A program made the position numbers and the translations under genes. Shown in pieces: positions 1-11,420 of a stretch of DNA of 49,840 nucleotides. Source of the DNA: Thermomonas hydrothermalis (GTDB taxonomy: Bacteria; Pseudomonadota; Gammaproteobacteria; Xanthomonadales; Xanthomonadaceae). The notes beneath the pieces are model-generated. The model was not told the DNA's origin, did no database searches, and was given only the letters and a program-made list of their open reading frames with translations. The stretch's first letter is position 1. The number at the start of each line of letters is the position of its first letter. The stretch lies in contig NZ_FQUK01000003.1 of NCBI RefSeq assembly GCF_900129205.1, forward strand, positions 1-49,840, written 5' to 3'.

Positions 1-44
1 CGATAGAACCCCCGGATTCGGTACCCGGCATGGTGCACTTGCAT
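1..44 (-). CDS. Start of an unidentified gene, cut by the window edge
   Basis: An ATG at 44-42 on the minus strand opens a frame reading MQVHHAGYRIRGFYR to the window edge. It is preceded by a strong Shine-Dalgarno stretch, AGGAGGAG, about 5 nt upstream. It lies 42 bp downstream of the phosphopantetheinyl transferase on the same strand, so it may be the next gene of the clpA operon. Fifteen residues are too few to name a family. The call rests on the ribosome-binding site and the open frame. Confidence 0.45.
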   Translation of the reverse strand, partial: MQVHHAGYRIRGFY

Positions 45-86
45 GGCGCTCCTCCTGCTTCGAAGGAGTGCCAAAGGTGTTTGAAC

Positions 87-797
87 TTATGCATCCCGCG
101 CTGCGGGTGCCTGCAATCGCTGGTACCGCCACCCCGACGGCAACCCGCACTCCGGCGGTGCGCCATCGACCTGGCAGACCATTCCCGGCGCTGCCGCCAG
201 CGCCAGCGCGCCCTCGCCCAGTGGCCAGCACCAGGCATCGGCCTGATCGGCTGGCGCCGGCCGCGCCACCACCGTGCGCAAGCGGGTGCGGGTCAGACCG
301 CGACCATCGCGCTTGGCGTAGGCCTCTTTGAGCGTCCACACGCGATGAAACACGGCGGCACGCGCCGCAGGCGCCGCATCGTCCAGGGCGCGGGATTCTT
401 CCTCGGCAAAAAATGCGCGTGCCAGTGCCTGCCAGTCACGCGGGCGACGGGAAAGCTCGAGATCCACCCCCACCGGCACCGGTGCCAGCGCCACGGCCAA
501 CCAGCCACCGCTATGGCTGAGTGAGACGTGCAGGGGTACATCCGCCCTCGCCGCCTGCAACCGTGGCTGACCGAATGAGGCCGCCACCAGCGCCAGCGAC
601 TGCGGATCGCAGCCCAGCCACTGCCCGGCCAGCACCCGCACCAGCCAGTGGCCCGCAAGAAACTCCGAACGCCGGACGGGCTCGGTGATCGCCTGAAGCC
701 GCGCCATCTCGTCCGGGGTCAGCCAGCCTGTTGCCTGCGTCGGCACCTCGGCCGCCGCCACCACCACCGGCCTCAGCAACAGGCGGATCGCACCCAT
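87..797 (-). CDS. 4'-phosphopantetheinyl transferase (Sfp/AcpT superfamily)
   Basis: Probably transfers the phosphopantetheine arm of coenzyme A onto a conserved serine of a carrier protein, in the cytoplasm. Seen: the two signature motifs of the superfamily, VGVDLE (magnesium-binding Asp and Glu) in the middle and WTLKEAYAKRDGRG (W-x-x-KEA-x-x-K) further on, in 236 residues, the usual Sfp-type length. The ATG follows the clpA stop codon after 6 bp, so the two genes are almost certainly cotranscribed. The carrier-protein partner is not in the window. It could be a general enzyme or one dedicated to a polyketide or aryl-polyene pathway; nothing here decides. Confidence 0.85.
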   Translation of the reverse strand: MGAIRLLLRPVVVAAAEVPTQATGWLTPDEMARLQAITEPVRRSEFLAGHWLVRVLAGQWLGCDPQSLALVAASFGQPRLQAARADVPLHVSLSHSGGWLAVALAPVPVGVDLELSRRPRDWQALARAFFAEEESRALDDAAPAARAAVFHRVWTLKEAYAKRDGRGLTRTRLRTVVARPAPADQADAWCWPLGEGALALAAAPGMVCQVDGAPPECGLPSGWRYQRLQAPAARDA

Positions 798-803
798 CCG
801 GTG

Positions 804-3086
<2,283 letters not shown>

Positions 3087-3158
3087 GGGAAACGATCCGG
3101 GGGGAGTCTGTCTCCCTATGTAAGGCGCATTGCCGTCCGGCACAAGCCCCCAGCGGGC

Positions 3159-3488
<330 letters not shown>

Positions 3489-3574
3489 GTGCAAATTATA
3501 CGGGCGCCCTTCCCTGCCGGCGGCGCGGCCCACGACTTTCGGCAGACATCGCACACCCAACTCTGGAGATCCCC

Positions 3575-4042
3575 ATGCGTCTGCCCCTGCTTGCCCTTGC
3601 CTGCCTGCTCCCTCTCGCCGCGTCGTCCGCCTATGCCAGTGATGCTTCAGTCAAATCCAGGCTTGAGGCGCGCGGAGTGAAATACGAGATCGATGACGAT
3701 GGCGACTACAAGATCCTGATTTCCTACAAGTCGGAGGGCCGCACCCAGCTGGTCTTCGTTTCAGGCGCCACCCAATCGGTGGCTGGCTTCCAGGTGCGGG
3801 AAGTGTTCTCACCGGTGGCCCTAGTGGAAGAAGACGGAATAGCCAAGCAGGCGCTCGCACTCCTCGAAGAAAACCGGAGGATGAAAATCGGCGCGTGGGA
3901 AGTCGCAGGCGATGTCCTGTACTACGTCATCAAACTGCCGGACACCGTCGGTGCGACCGAACTGGAGGCCGCCATCGAGATCGCCGCACAAAACGCGGAC
4001 GACAAGGAAATCAAACTGTCTGGGAACAAGGACACATTCTGA
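3575..4042 (+). CDS. Small exported protein, YbjN-like
   Basis: 155 residues beginning with a clear Sec signal peptide ([21 protein letters not shown], cleavage near ASA-SD), so the mature protein should be periplasmic. The mature part has alternating beta and alpha segments, starting with a helix followed by [14 protein letters not shown], which recalls the YbjN/type III chaperone-like fold; this resemblance is my inference. Its TGA overlaps the next start codon (TGATG), so it is translationally coupled to nudJ and probably cotranscribed with mnmA. The function is unknown. Confidence 0.7.
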   Translation: MRLPLLALACLLPLAASSAYASDASVKSRLEARGVKYEIDDDGDYKILISYKSEGRTQLVFVSGATQSVAGFQVREVFSPVALVEEDGIAKQALALLEENRRMKIGAWEVAGDVLYYVIKLPDTVGATELEAAIEIAAQNADDKEIKLSGNKDTF

Positions 4043-4506
4043 TGAGCTATCGCGAAGGGCGTTTCTGGCAGCCGGACGTGACCGTGGCAACGGTCGTGGC
4101 CCGCGACGGGCGCCTGCTGTGTGTCGAGGAACGCGTGGCCGGCAGGCTGGTGCTCAACCAGCCTGCCGGGCACCTGGAGCCTGACGAAAGCCTGCTCGAC
4201 GCCGCCCTGCGTGAAACCCGCGAAGAAACCGGCTGGCACGTCCGCCTGACCCACCTGGTCGGGCTCTATCAGTGGCGCGCGCCGGAAACCGGACGCCACT
4301 ACCTGCGTGTCGCCTTCGCCGCCGATCTGCTTGAGGAGATCCCCGGCGCCACCCTCGATGAAGGCATCGTCCGTACGCTGTGGCTGACCCCGGAAGCACT
4401 GCAGGCCGAGGCCGCGCGTCACCGTAGCCCGCTGGTCTGGCAGACCGTCGCCGACTATCTTGGCGGCAGCCGGCACCCCTTGTCGCTGGCCCGGCACATC
4501 GCATGA
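4042..4506 (+). CDS. nudJ: NUDIX hydrolase NudJ (phosphatase)
   Basis: In E. coli NudJ hydrolyses nucleoside di- and triphosphates and thiamin pyrophosphates. Seen: a complete Nudix box, [20 protein letters not shown] followed by TGW (G-x5-E-x7-RE-x2-EE-x-G), near residues 38-60 of a 154-residue protein. The start at 4,042 is set by overlap with the upstream stop and by the family N-terminus [19 protein letters not shown]. The next gene, mnmA, overlaps it by 4 bp (ATGA). The order nudJ-mnmA-hflD is the same as in E. coli. Confidence 0.92.
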   Translation: MSYREGRFWQPDVTVATVVARDGRLLCVEERVAGRLVLNQPAGHLEPDESLLDAALRETREETGWHVRLTHLVGLYQWRAPETGRHYLRVAFAADLLEEIPGATLDEGIVRTLWLTPEALQAEAARHRSPLVWQTVADYLGGSRHPLSLARHIA

Positions 4507-5609
4507 GTCACACCCCGTCGCGTATCGTCGTCGGCATGTCCGGCGGCGTGGATTCCTCGGTCGCCGCCCTGCTGCTGCGCGATGCCGGCTGGGACGTGAC
4601 CGGTCTGTTCATGCAGAACTGGGCCGATGACGGCTCCGGCGAATGCCGCGCCGAGGACGACCGTCGCGACGCGGTGGCCGTGTGCGGCGCATTGGGCCTG
4701 CCGATCCGTTTCCGTGACTTTTCGAAGGAATACTGGGACGGCGTGTTCCGCCATTTCCTCGCCGAATACGCGGCCGGCCGCACGCCGAACCCAGACGTGC
4801 TGTGCAACCGCGAAATCAAGTTCAAGCATTTCCTCGACGCTGCCCGTGAGCTGGGCGCCGAGGCGATCGCCACCGGTCACTATGCGCGTATCGGGGTTCA
4901 GGGCGACAGGTTCCAGCTGCTGCGCGCCGTCGACCGCAGCAAAGACCAGAGCTATTTCCTGCACCAGCTTGGGCAGGCGCAGCTGGCCGCCACCCGGTTT
5001 CCGCTGGGCGAGCTGCGCAAGGACGAAGTCCGCGCCATTGCCGCAGCCCACGGCCTGCGCACTGCGCGCAAGAAGGATTCCACCGGGATCTGCTTCATCG
5101 GCGAACGCGACTTCCGCCACTTCCTTGCGCAGTACCTGCCGGCGCAGGAAGGCGACATGCGCACCCCGGACGGCCAGCGGATCGGCACGCATCCGGGTGT
5201 GTTTTTCTTCACTCTCGGGCAGCGCGAAGGGCTAGCGATCGGCGGCGTGCGCGGACGTCCACAGGCGCCGTGGTTCGTGGTCGCCAAGGACGTGGCGAAA
5301 AACATCCTGTACGTTGATCAAGGCCACGACAGCCCGTGGCTGCTGTCGCGGACGCTGCGCAGCGAACCTGCACACTGGATCGCCGGCCAGCCGCCGGCTG
5401 CACGCTTTGCCTGTACCGCCCAGACCCGCTACCGCCAGCCCGAGGAAGCATGCCAGGTCAGCGTGCTTGATGACGGCACACTCGACGTTCGCTTCGATCG
5501 GCCACAGCGTGCGGTGACCCCAGGGCAATCGGTGGTGCTCTACGATGGTGAGGTCTGTCTGGGCGGTGCCGTGATCGCCGCCACCGACGCCCCCGTTCCC
5601 GGAAGCTGA
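4503..5609 (+). CDS. mnmA: tRNA-specific 2-thiouridylase MnmA
   Basis: Introduces the 2-thio group on wobble uridine 34 of the tRNAs for Lys, Glu and Gln, using sulfur relayed from IscS. Seen: the N-terminal PP-loop [15 protein letters not shown] for ATP activation, the first catalytic cysteine in [13 protein letters not shown] and the second in [13 protein letters not shown], and a C-terminal beta-barrel. 368 residues, normal length. It overlaps nudJ by 4 bp, and hflD follows after 11 bp, so all three are one operon. Confidence 0.97.
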   Translation: MSHTPSRIVVGMSGGVDSSVAALLLRDAGWDVTGLFMQNWADDGSGECRAEDDRRDAVAVCGALGLPIRFRDFSKEYWDGVFRHFLAEYAAGRTPNPDVLCNREIKFKHFLDAARELGAEAIATGHYARIGVQGDRFQLLRAVDRSKDQSYFLHQLGQAQLAATRFPLGELRKDEVRAIAAAHGLRTARKKDSTGICFIGERDFRHFLAQYLPAQEGDMRTPDGQRIGTHPGVFFFTLGQREGLAIGGVRGRPQAPWFVVAKDVAKNILYVDQGHDSPWLLSRTLRSEPAHWIAGQPPAARFACTAQTRYRQPEEACQVSVLDDGTLDVRFDRPQRAVTPGQSVVLYDGEVCLGGAVIAATDAPVPGS

Positions 5610-5620
5610 AACAACGCCTC

Positions 5621-6232
5621 ATGAGCCATCCCTATCGAGATCGCGTACTGGCCCTGGCCGGCCTGCTGCAAGCCTTGGCCCAGGTCCGCCAGATCGCCGA
5701 AACCGGCCAGTCCAGCCAGGCCCAGATGCAGACTGCCCTGGACAGCGTGTTCCGGATCGACGCGCCCGATACCGACGCCGTGTTTGGCGGCGCCGAGGCG
5801 CTGCGTGTCGGGCTCAACCAGCTCCGCGAGACCCTGGCCCGCGGCAACCGGGACGAAGCCCTGGGCCGCCTGGCCCTGGCCGTGCTGCAACTGGAACGCC
5901 GGTTTCTTCGCCAACGCCCGCTGACCGACCGGGTTCAGGCCGGCCTGCGTCAGATCGCCCCGCGCGCAGAGCAGCTTGGCAGCACCCACCCTGACGTGAT
6001 CCGCGACCTGGCCCGGCTGTATGCCGACACCCTCAGCACCCTGCGCCCGCGCGTGATGGTGCAGGGCAACCCGCATTACCTGGGCCAGGCCAGCGTGGTG
6101 GCGGAGATCCGCGCCCTGCTGCTGGCGGCTCTGCGTGCCGCCGTGCTGTGGCGGCAACTGGGCGGCAGCCTGTGGGATTTCGTATTTGCCCGCCGCCAGA
6201 TGGCCGCCGCCCTGGACACCCTGCCGCGCTGA
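5621..6232 (+). CDS. hflD: High-frequency lysogenization protein HflD homologue
   Basis: 203-residue, almost entirely helical protein of the HflD family, which in E. coli associates peripherally with the inner membrane and binds phage lambda CII. Seen: the family opening [19 protein letters not shown], the segment [14 protein letters not shown], and the C-terminal part [20 protein letters not shown]. It lies directly after mnmA, as in E. coli and xanthomonads. In E. coli purB follows, but here a DoxX-like gene does. Confidence 0.92.
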   Translation: MSHPYRDRVLALAGLLQALAQVRQIAETGQSSQAQMQTALDSVFRIDAPDTDAVFGGAEALRVGLNQLRETLARGNRDEALGRLALAVLQLERRFLRQRPLTDRVQAGLRQIAPRAEQLGSTHPDVIRDLARLYADTLSTLRPRVMVQGNPHYLGQASVVAEIRALLLAALRAAVLWRQLGGSLWDFVFARRQMAAALDTLPR

Positions 6233-6338
6233 TCCCGGGCACTGCGGCTGGCAGCTCGCACGCAACCTGCACGTGTGGGCTTTACCCGGCCCACCCCGGC
6301 ATGACAGGCCCACCCACTTCTTTGATGACTGATCCGAC

Positions 6339-6686
6339 ATGAAACTTGAAGTCCGACTCGCTCAATGGCTGCTGGCTGCGGTGTTCCTGGTCAACGGTGG
6401 CGTCCGTCTGTGGCAGGCGCTGCACGGCGTGCCCACCAGCAACGGCACACTGCTGCTGAGTGCTGGCGAAGTCCTCCTGGGCGTGCTGCTGGCCGCCGGC
6501 TGGCAGCTGCGCGCAGTGGCGCTGTTCACCGCCCTCGTTCTTCTGGTCGAGGCGGCGCTCACGCATCCGTTCTGGAAACTGTCCGGCGGGGCCCTGGCCA
6601 GCCAGCTGGTGCTGTTCATGCGCACCATGGGGCTGATCGGCGGCCTGATCCTGCTGTCCGGTGCCGGCGGCGCACGCCGGCGCTAA
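6339..6686 (+). CDS. DoxX-like small integral membrane protein
   Basis: 115 residues with about four hydrophobic helices (near residues 8-25, 40-56, 58-75 and 85-105) and an Arg-rich end (GGARRR). Layout and length fit the DoxX/DoxD-like family of inner-membrane proteins, whose role is poorly defined. It sits 106 bp after hflD on the same strand and faces the beta-CASP gene tail to tail. I see no catalytic motif. Any four-helix membrane family of similar length would be an alternative. Confidence 0.7.
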   Translation: MKLEVRLAQWLLAAVFLVNGGVRLWQALHGVPTSNGTLLLSAGEVLLGVLLAAGWQLRAVALFTALVLLVEAALTHPFWKLSGGALASQLVLFMRTMGLIGGLILLSGAGGARRR

Positions 6687-6709
6687 ATCCCCCCGACTCC
6701 GCGGCGCCT

Positions 6710-8083
6710 TCAGACCTCGGCCTGCATGCCAGGCCGCGGCAACAGGGCCTGTACCCCGTGCCGCGCCGCGATTTCACCGGCCAGCGCTTCGCGGGCCAAG
6801 TCCTCGCCATGCACCAGCGCCACCGGCGGTGGTGTGGTAAAGGCGGCGTACCACTCCAGCAACCCCTGCTGATCGGCATGGGCCGACAGCCCGCCGACGG
6901 TATGGCGATGCGCCTGCACCTGCACGTCGTGGCCATGGATACGCACCCAGCGCGCGCCATCCACCAGGCGTCGCCCGAGGGTTCCTTCGGCCTGATAGCC
7001 CACGAAGATGATCCGGGTCTGACGGTGCGGCAGATGTTGGCGCATGTGGTGAAGGATGCGCCCGCCGTTGGCCATGCCATTGCCGGCGATGATGATCGCG
7101 CCGCCATGTATGCGGTTGATCGCCATCGACTCTTCGACCGACTGAGTGACGTGAAGATTGGGCAGCCGGAACGGGCTGGGGGTCTGGCGCCAGACCGCAC
7201 GCGCCTCCGCATCGAACAGGCCATGGTGATGGTCGTACACCTGCACCACCTTCGACGCCATTGGGCTGTCGAGAAAAATCCGCCAGCGCGCCATCTGCCA
7301 GTCGTCCCAATGGCGGGCAAACCAGTACAGCAGTTCCTGCGTTCGGCCGACCGCAAAGGCCGGAATCAGGACATTGCCGCCATCCCGCCACGCTGCGTCG
7401 AGGATCTCGCCCAGCTCCTGCACCGTCTCCGGGCGCGGCCGGTGGTTACGGTTGCCGTAAGTGGACTCCATCAGCAGCAGGTCGGCATGCGGAACTGGCT
7501 CCGGATCGCGCAGGATTGGCGTGCCTTTCATCCCCAGGTCGCCGGAAAACACCAGCACCCGGCCCTCGCCGCGCAACTCCACGCTGCATGACCCCAGGAT
7601 GTGGCCGGCATCGCGCAAGACTAGATCGACCCCAGGCAGGATGCCCGGGTGCGGCCCATAGGCCAACGGACGCACCTGCCCGAGTATTCCCTGCACGTCC
7701 TCCCGGGTGTACAGCGGCATGGCCCGCGGCTGGCCGGGCTTGCGCTTGCGGTTGAGACGCTCGGCATCGCTCTCCTGCAGCGCCGCCGAATCCAGCAGCA
7801 TGATCGGCAACAGCTCGGCCGTGGCCGACTGCGCCAGGATCGGCCCGCGATACCCGGCCATCACCAGCCGCGGCACCCGGCCGATATGGTCGATATGGGC
7901 ATGGCTGAGGATCACCGCATCGAGCCGGGCGGGGTCGAACGGAAACGGCGCGAAGTTCTGCGCCTCAGCCTCGGGGCTACCCTGCACCATGCCGCAATCG
8001 ATCAGGATGCGACGGCCGGCGATCTCGACCAGATGCATCGAACCGGTCACCTGCCCGGCTGCGCCGTGGAAATGCACACGCAT
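6710..8083 (-). CDS. Beta-CASP metallo-beta-lactamase-fold ribonuclease
   Basis: Predicted two-metal nuclease acting on RNA in the cytoplasm. Seen: the MBL metal-binding motif SHAHIDHIG (HxHxDH) near residue 60, VFSGDLGMKGTP with the metal-binding Asp near residue 180, FAVGRTQELLYW, and the beta-CASP motifs ending in GYQAEGTLGRRLVDG and GGLSAHADQQGLLEW. 457 residues matches the single-domain YsgA/CPSF-like bacterial group. The ATG at 8,083 is preceded by GAGGAG at good spacing. It is monocistronic, convergent with the DoxX gene and divergent from the M13 peptidase. Confidence 0.92.
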   Translation of the reverse strand: MRVHFHGAAGQVTGSMHLVEIAGRRILIDCGMVQGSPEAEAQNFAPFPFDPARLDAVILSHAHIDHIGRVPRLVMAGYRGPILAQSATAELLPIMLLDSAALQESDAERLNRKRKPGQPRAMPLYTREDVQGILGQVRPLAYGPHPGILPGVDLVLRDAGHILGSCSVELRGEGRVLVFSGDLGMKGTPILRDPEPVPHADLLLMESTYGNRNHRPRPETVQELGEILDAAWRDGGNVLIPAFAVGRTQELLYWFARHWDDWQMARWRIFLDSPMASKVVQVYDHHHGLFDAEARAVWRQTPSPFRLPNLHVTQSVEESMAINRIHGGAIIIAGNGMANGGRILHHMRQHLPHRQTRIIFVGYQAEGTLGRRLVDGARWVRIHGHDVQVQAHRHTVGGLSAHADQQGLLEWYAAFTTPPPVALVHGEDLAREALAGEIAARHGVQALLPRPGMQAEV

Positions 8084-8333
8084 GGGCGTGTCTCCTCAAA
8101 ATGATGTTGCCGACCGGGGATGGCCTGACCCGCCGCGACTGGACGCGTTTAAGCCTTCCCGGACGCAGTGTATCCCAGCGCCCCGACTTTCGGCAGATGG
8201 CAACCGTCACAGGAGGCGCCATGCTGACATCGCCATGGCCCGCTCTGGCAGACTCACCCTCGCCATCCACCGGCGATGCGCCCTGCCCGGAAGACCATTC
8301 CCGGCATGTCTTTGATTTTTTGGAGCCTGATCT

Positions 8334-10427
8334 GTGAAGTCCCTCAAACCCTTGCTGTTGCCCTTTGCCATTGCCGCCGCGCTGACGGCCTGCCAGACGC
8401 ATGATCAGTCCGCGGCCAGTGCGAATACCGCCACCTCGCAACCGGCCACCCCAGCCCTGCCGCCGCTGGCAACCTTCAACGTAAGCGATCTGGACACGAC
8501 CAAAAACGCCTGCGCGGATTTCGCCGGGTATGTCAATGGCAAATGGCTGGCGGCCAACCCCGTGCCGGCCGACCGCACCACCTGGGGCAGCTTTGAAATG
8601 CTCGACGAGCGCTCCCAGGCCGCCAGCCGCAGCATCGCCGAAGCCGCGGCAGCCAATCCCAACGCGCAGGGCGTCGAAAAGCTGGTCGGCGACTTTTTCG
8701 CCAGCGGCATGGACACCGCCCGCATCAATGCGGCCGGGCTTGCCCCGATCCAACCGATGCTCGACCGCATCGCTGCGCTCAAGACTCCGGCCGACATCGC
8801 CCAGTACCTGCGCGACGAGTTTGCCGCCGGCCGCGGCGAGGTGTTCAGCTTCGGCGCCGAATCCGACTTCAAGGACGCCACCCGTAAGATCGGCTTTGCC
8901 TTCCAGGGCGGCCTGTCGCTGCCGGAGAAGGCCTACTACCTGGAGGACGGCCCAGACGGCAAGTACAAGGCCATCCGCGAGGCGTTCGTGAAGCACGTCT
9001 CGAAGCAGTTGCAGAATGCGGGTGTGGCCGCTGCGGATGCCGACAAGCAGGCTGCGGATGTGCTGGCGTTCGAAACCCGGCTGGCCAAGGCATCGCTGTC
9101 GCCGGTCGAACTGCGCGACCCCAACAATCAGTACCACTACGTCAGCCTGGCTGAAGCCGACAAACTCACCCCACATTTCTCCTGGACTGAGTTCTTCAAG
9201 GCCAATGGCGTCCAGGCCGACGGCTTCTCGCTGTCACAACCCCGCTTCTTTGCCGAGTTCGACCGGATGCTGGCCGATGTCCCCGCATCACAGTGGCAGG
9301 CCTATCTGCGTCTGCAGCTGATCGACGGCATGGCACCGTACCTGGCAGACCGCTTCAACGATGAGCGCTTCGACTTCTACGCCCGCACCCTGCGCGGCCA
9401 GAAGGAACAAAAGCCACGCTGGAAACGGGTGCTGGACACCACCGAGGGCAGCGTCGGCGAGGCGCTGGGCCAGCTGTATGTCAAGCAGTACTTCCCGCCG
9501 GAATCGAAGGCCGAAATGGCCAAGCTGGTGGACAACCTGCGGCTGGCGCTCAAGGCCCGGCTGGAAAACCTGGACTGGATGAGCCCGGATACCAAGGCCA
9601 AGGCGATGGAGAAGTGGGCCAGTTTCACGCCCAAGATTGGCTACCCCGACAAGTGGCGCAGCTGGGATGGCCTGAACACGCGCCGCGACGACTACGCCGG
9701 CAACGTGCTGGCGGCGGCCCGGTTCAACCATGCCTGGGAGATGAGCAAGATCGGCAAGCCGGTGGACCGCAGCGAATGGGGCATGACACCGCAGACGGTC
9801 AATGCCTACTACAACCCGCTGATGAACGAGATCGTGTTCCCCGCCGCGATCCTGCAACCGCCGTTCTTCGACCCCAAGGCCGACCCGGCGCTGAACTACG
9901 GCGGCATCGGCGCGGTGATCGGCCACGAGATGATGCACGGCTACGACGACCAGGGCAGCCAGTTCGACGCCAAGGGCAACTTCAACAACTGGTGGACCAA
10001 GGCCGACCGCGACGGTTTCAACGCCCGCACCGCCAAGCTGGTCAAGCAGTTTGACGACTATGTGGCCATCGACGGCCTGCACGTGAAAGGCGCACTGACC
10101 CTGGGCGAGAACATCGCCGATCTCGGCGGGTTGAACGTGGCCTGGGACGCATACCAGAACGCCCTAAAGGCCGCCAGCAAGCGTGGCGACGAGAAGATCG
10201 ACGGCTATCCCAGCGACCAGCGCTTCTTCTTCAACTGGGCCACGGTCTGGCGCCGCAACTTCACGCCGGACGAGCTGAAGGTGCGCTTGAACACCGACCC
10301 GCACGCACCCGCCAACTTCCGCGCCATCGGCGCCCCCAGCAATATGCCCGCCTTCGCACACGCCTTTGGCTGCAAGGCCGGCGACCCGATGGTGCGTGCC
10401 GACGACCAGCGTGTGGTGATCTGGTAA
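8334..10427 (+). CDS. M13 family zinc metallopeptidase, exported lipoprotein
   Basis: Neprilysin/PepO-like oligopeptidase. Seen: an N-terminal lipoprotein signal with lipobox LTAC-Q at about residue 20, a long helical N-terminal domain, then the M13 zinc site IGHEMMHGYDDQG (HExxH) with the third ligand Glu in GENIADLGGL, the substrate-binding stretch VNAYYNPLMNEIVFPA, and the family ending (DPMVRADDQRVVIW). 697 residues is normal. The start codon is GTG with GGAG upstream. It probably works at the outer membrane or in the periplasm. The 250 bp before it hold the divergent control region shared with the beta-CASP gene. Confidence 0.95.
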   Translation: MKSLKPLLLPFAIAAALTACQTHDQSAASANTATSQPATPALPPLATFNVSDLDTTKNACADFAGYVNGKWLAANPVPADRTTWGSFEMLDERSQAASRSIAEAAAANPNAQGVEKLVGDFFASGMDTARINAAGLAPIQPMLDRIAALKTPADIAQYLRDEFAAGRGEVFSFGAESDFKDATRKIGFAFQGGLSLPEKAYYLEDGPDGKYKAIREAFVKHVSKQLQNAGVAAADADKQAADVLAFETRLAKASLSPVELRDPNNQYHYVSLAEADKLTPHFSWTEFFKANGVQADGFSLSQPRFFAEFDRMLADVPASQWQAYLRLQLIDGMAPYLADRFNDERFDFYARTLRGQKEQKPRWKRVLDTTEGSVGEALGQLYVKQYFPPESKAEMAKLVDNLRLALKARLENLDWMSPDTKAKAMEKWASFTPKIGYPDKWRSWDGLNTRRDDYAGNVLAAARFNHAWEMSKIGKPVDRSEWGMTPQTVNAYYNPLMNEIVFPAAILQPPFFDPKADPALNYGGIGAVIGHEMMHGYDDQGSQFDAKGNFNNWWTKADRDGFNARTAKLVKQFDDYVAIDGLHVKGALTLGENIADLGGLNVAWDAYQNALKAASKRGDEKIDGYPSDQRFFFNWATVWRRNFTPDELKVRLNTDPHAPANFRAIGAPSNMPAFAHAFGCKAGDPMVRADDQRVVIW

Positions 10428-10605
10428 TCCAAGCAAAGCTCGAACGCGTCCAGCAAGGACGCAGATCAGGCCATGGCGAGCCCGGCGTTTGTCCGGGCTC
10501 GCCGTTGGCCGTATCAAGCCAACCGTCGTGATTCCCGCCAGGGTAGGTGTTCCGGCTCGGCGGTGGGCGGTGTATGTTCATATCCTGCACCTGCGGAGCA
10601 TCCCG

Positions 10606-10794
10606 ATGGACATTCACGATCTCGCCTTCACCCTGTACACCCAGCTCGTCGCTCACCGGCACGATGCCAGCCTGGACATGGACGCTCGAGTGGCACTGGG
10701 ACGCGAGGCCTATCGCTACGCCGAGGCGTTCATCACCGCCAAGGATCAGTACATCCGTGAACAGCCCGTGCCGGGTGGTGATCAGGGTTACTGA
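10606..10794 (+). CDS. Small conserved-looking hypothetical protein (62 aa)
   Basis: Starts at MDIHDLAFTLYTQL; an upstream in-frame start would add 39 residues with no protein-like character. The product is acidic and helical, with AYRYAEAFITAKDQYI near the end, and has no signal peptide or Cys pair. I do not recognise a family. It lies between the M13 peptidase and a lipoprotein gene, 35 bp before the latter, so the two may be cotranscribed. Even codon bias and the plausible start support a real gene. Confidence 0.55.
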   Translation: MDIHDLAFTLYTQLVAHRHDASLDMDARVALGREAYRYAEAFITAKDQYIREQPVPGGDQGY

Positions 10795-10828
10795 GTCACC
10801 CGCTGCTTTTCCGTGACAGGAGCCGTCG

Positions 10829-11323
10829 ATGCCCCAGCGTACCCGTCTGACCCGTGTGATCTGCCACATTCCATTTGCCCTACTGGCGCTGGTGCTGGCG
10901 GCGTGTAGCGGCGGCCAGATCCGACGGGTGTCCGAGCCCTCTGTCAGCATCCAGCAGCTGAGCGTGCGCAGCGACGGCACCTGGGACGTGCAGCTGCGCC
11001 TGCAGAACTACAGCAGCGTGCCCATGCGGTTCGAACGGGTGGCCCTTGACCTGACGTTCGACACCGGCCCGGCCGCCCGGCTGGAGTTTGCACCGGGGCT
11101 GGAGGTCGGCCCCGAATCCGGCGACGTGGCCAGCACCTCCCTCACCCCACTGCCCGCCGGCCGCGCCCGCCTTGCCGCGGCCCTGGCCGACGGCACGGGC
11201 CTGTCGTACACCCTGTCGGGCAGCGTGAATGCGGCGGCGCAGGACGGCAAACCACGCACCTGGACGGTCAAACACGAAAGCGCGCTCTCGCCGGTACCGG
11301 GCCTGCCGGGCACCCTGCGCTGA
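10829..11323 (+). CDS. Exported lipoprotein with LEA14/WHy-like domain
   Basis: 164 residues. Seen: a signal peptide ending in the lipobox LAAC-S at about residue 28, then one all-beta domain with alternating hydrophobic strands (VSIQQLSVRSDGTWDVQLRL, VPMRFERVALDLTF), the pattern of LEA14/WHy proteins, whose fold resembles fibronectin type III. The domain call is inference from strand pattern. No catalytic residues are evident, and a structural or stress role is possible. An acyl-CoA dehydrogenase gene follows after about 100 bp. Confidence 0.65.
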   Translation: MPQRTRLTRVICHIPFALLALVLAACSGGQIRRVSEPSVSIQQLSVRSDGTWDVQLRLQNYSSVPMRFERVALDLTFDTGPAARLEFAPGLEVGPESGDVASTSLTPLPAGRARLAAALADGTGLSYTLSGSVNAAAQDGKPRTWTVKHESALSPVPGLPGTLR

Positions 11324-11420
11324 CGAAACACTGCGGGCCGTTCCGGCTCACCATACGCTGTAGTATGCTCTTGCCTTCCGCGGGCCGACGGGCGGCCCGC
11401 CTATGCCCGGACTGCATCGC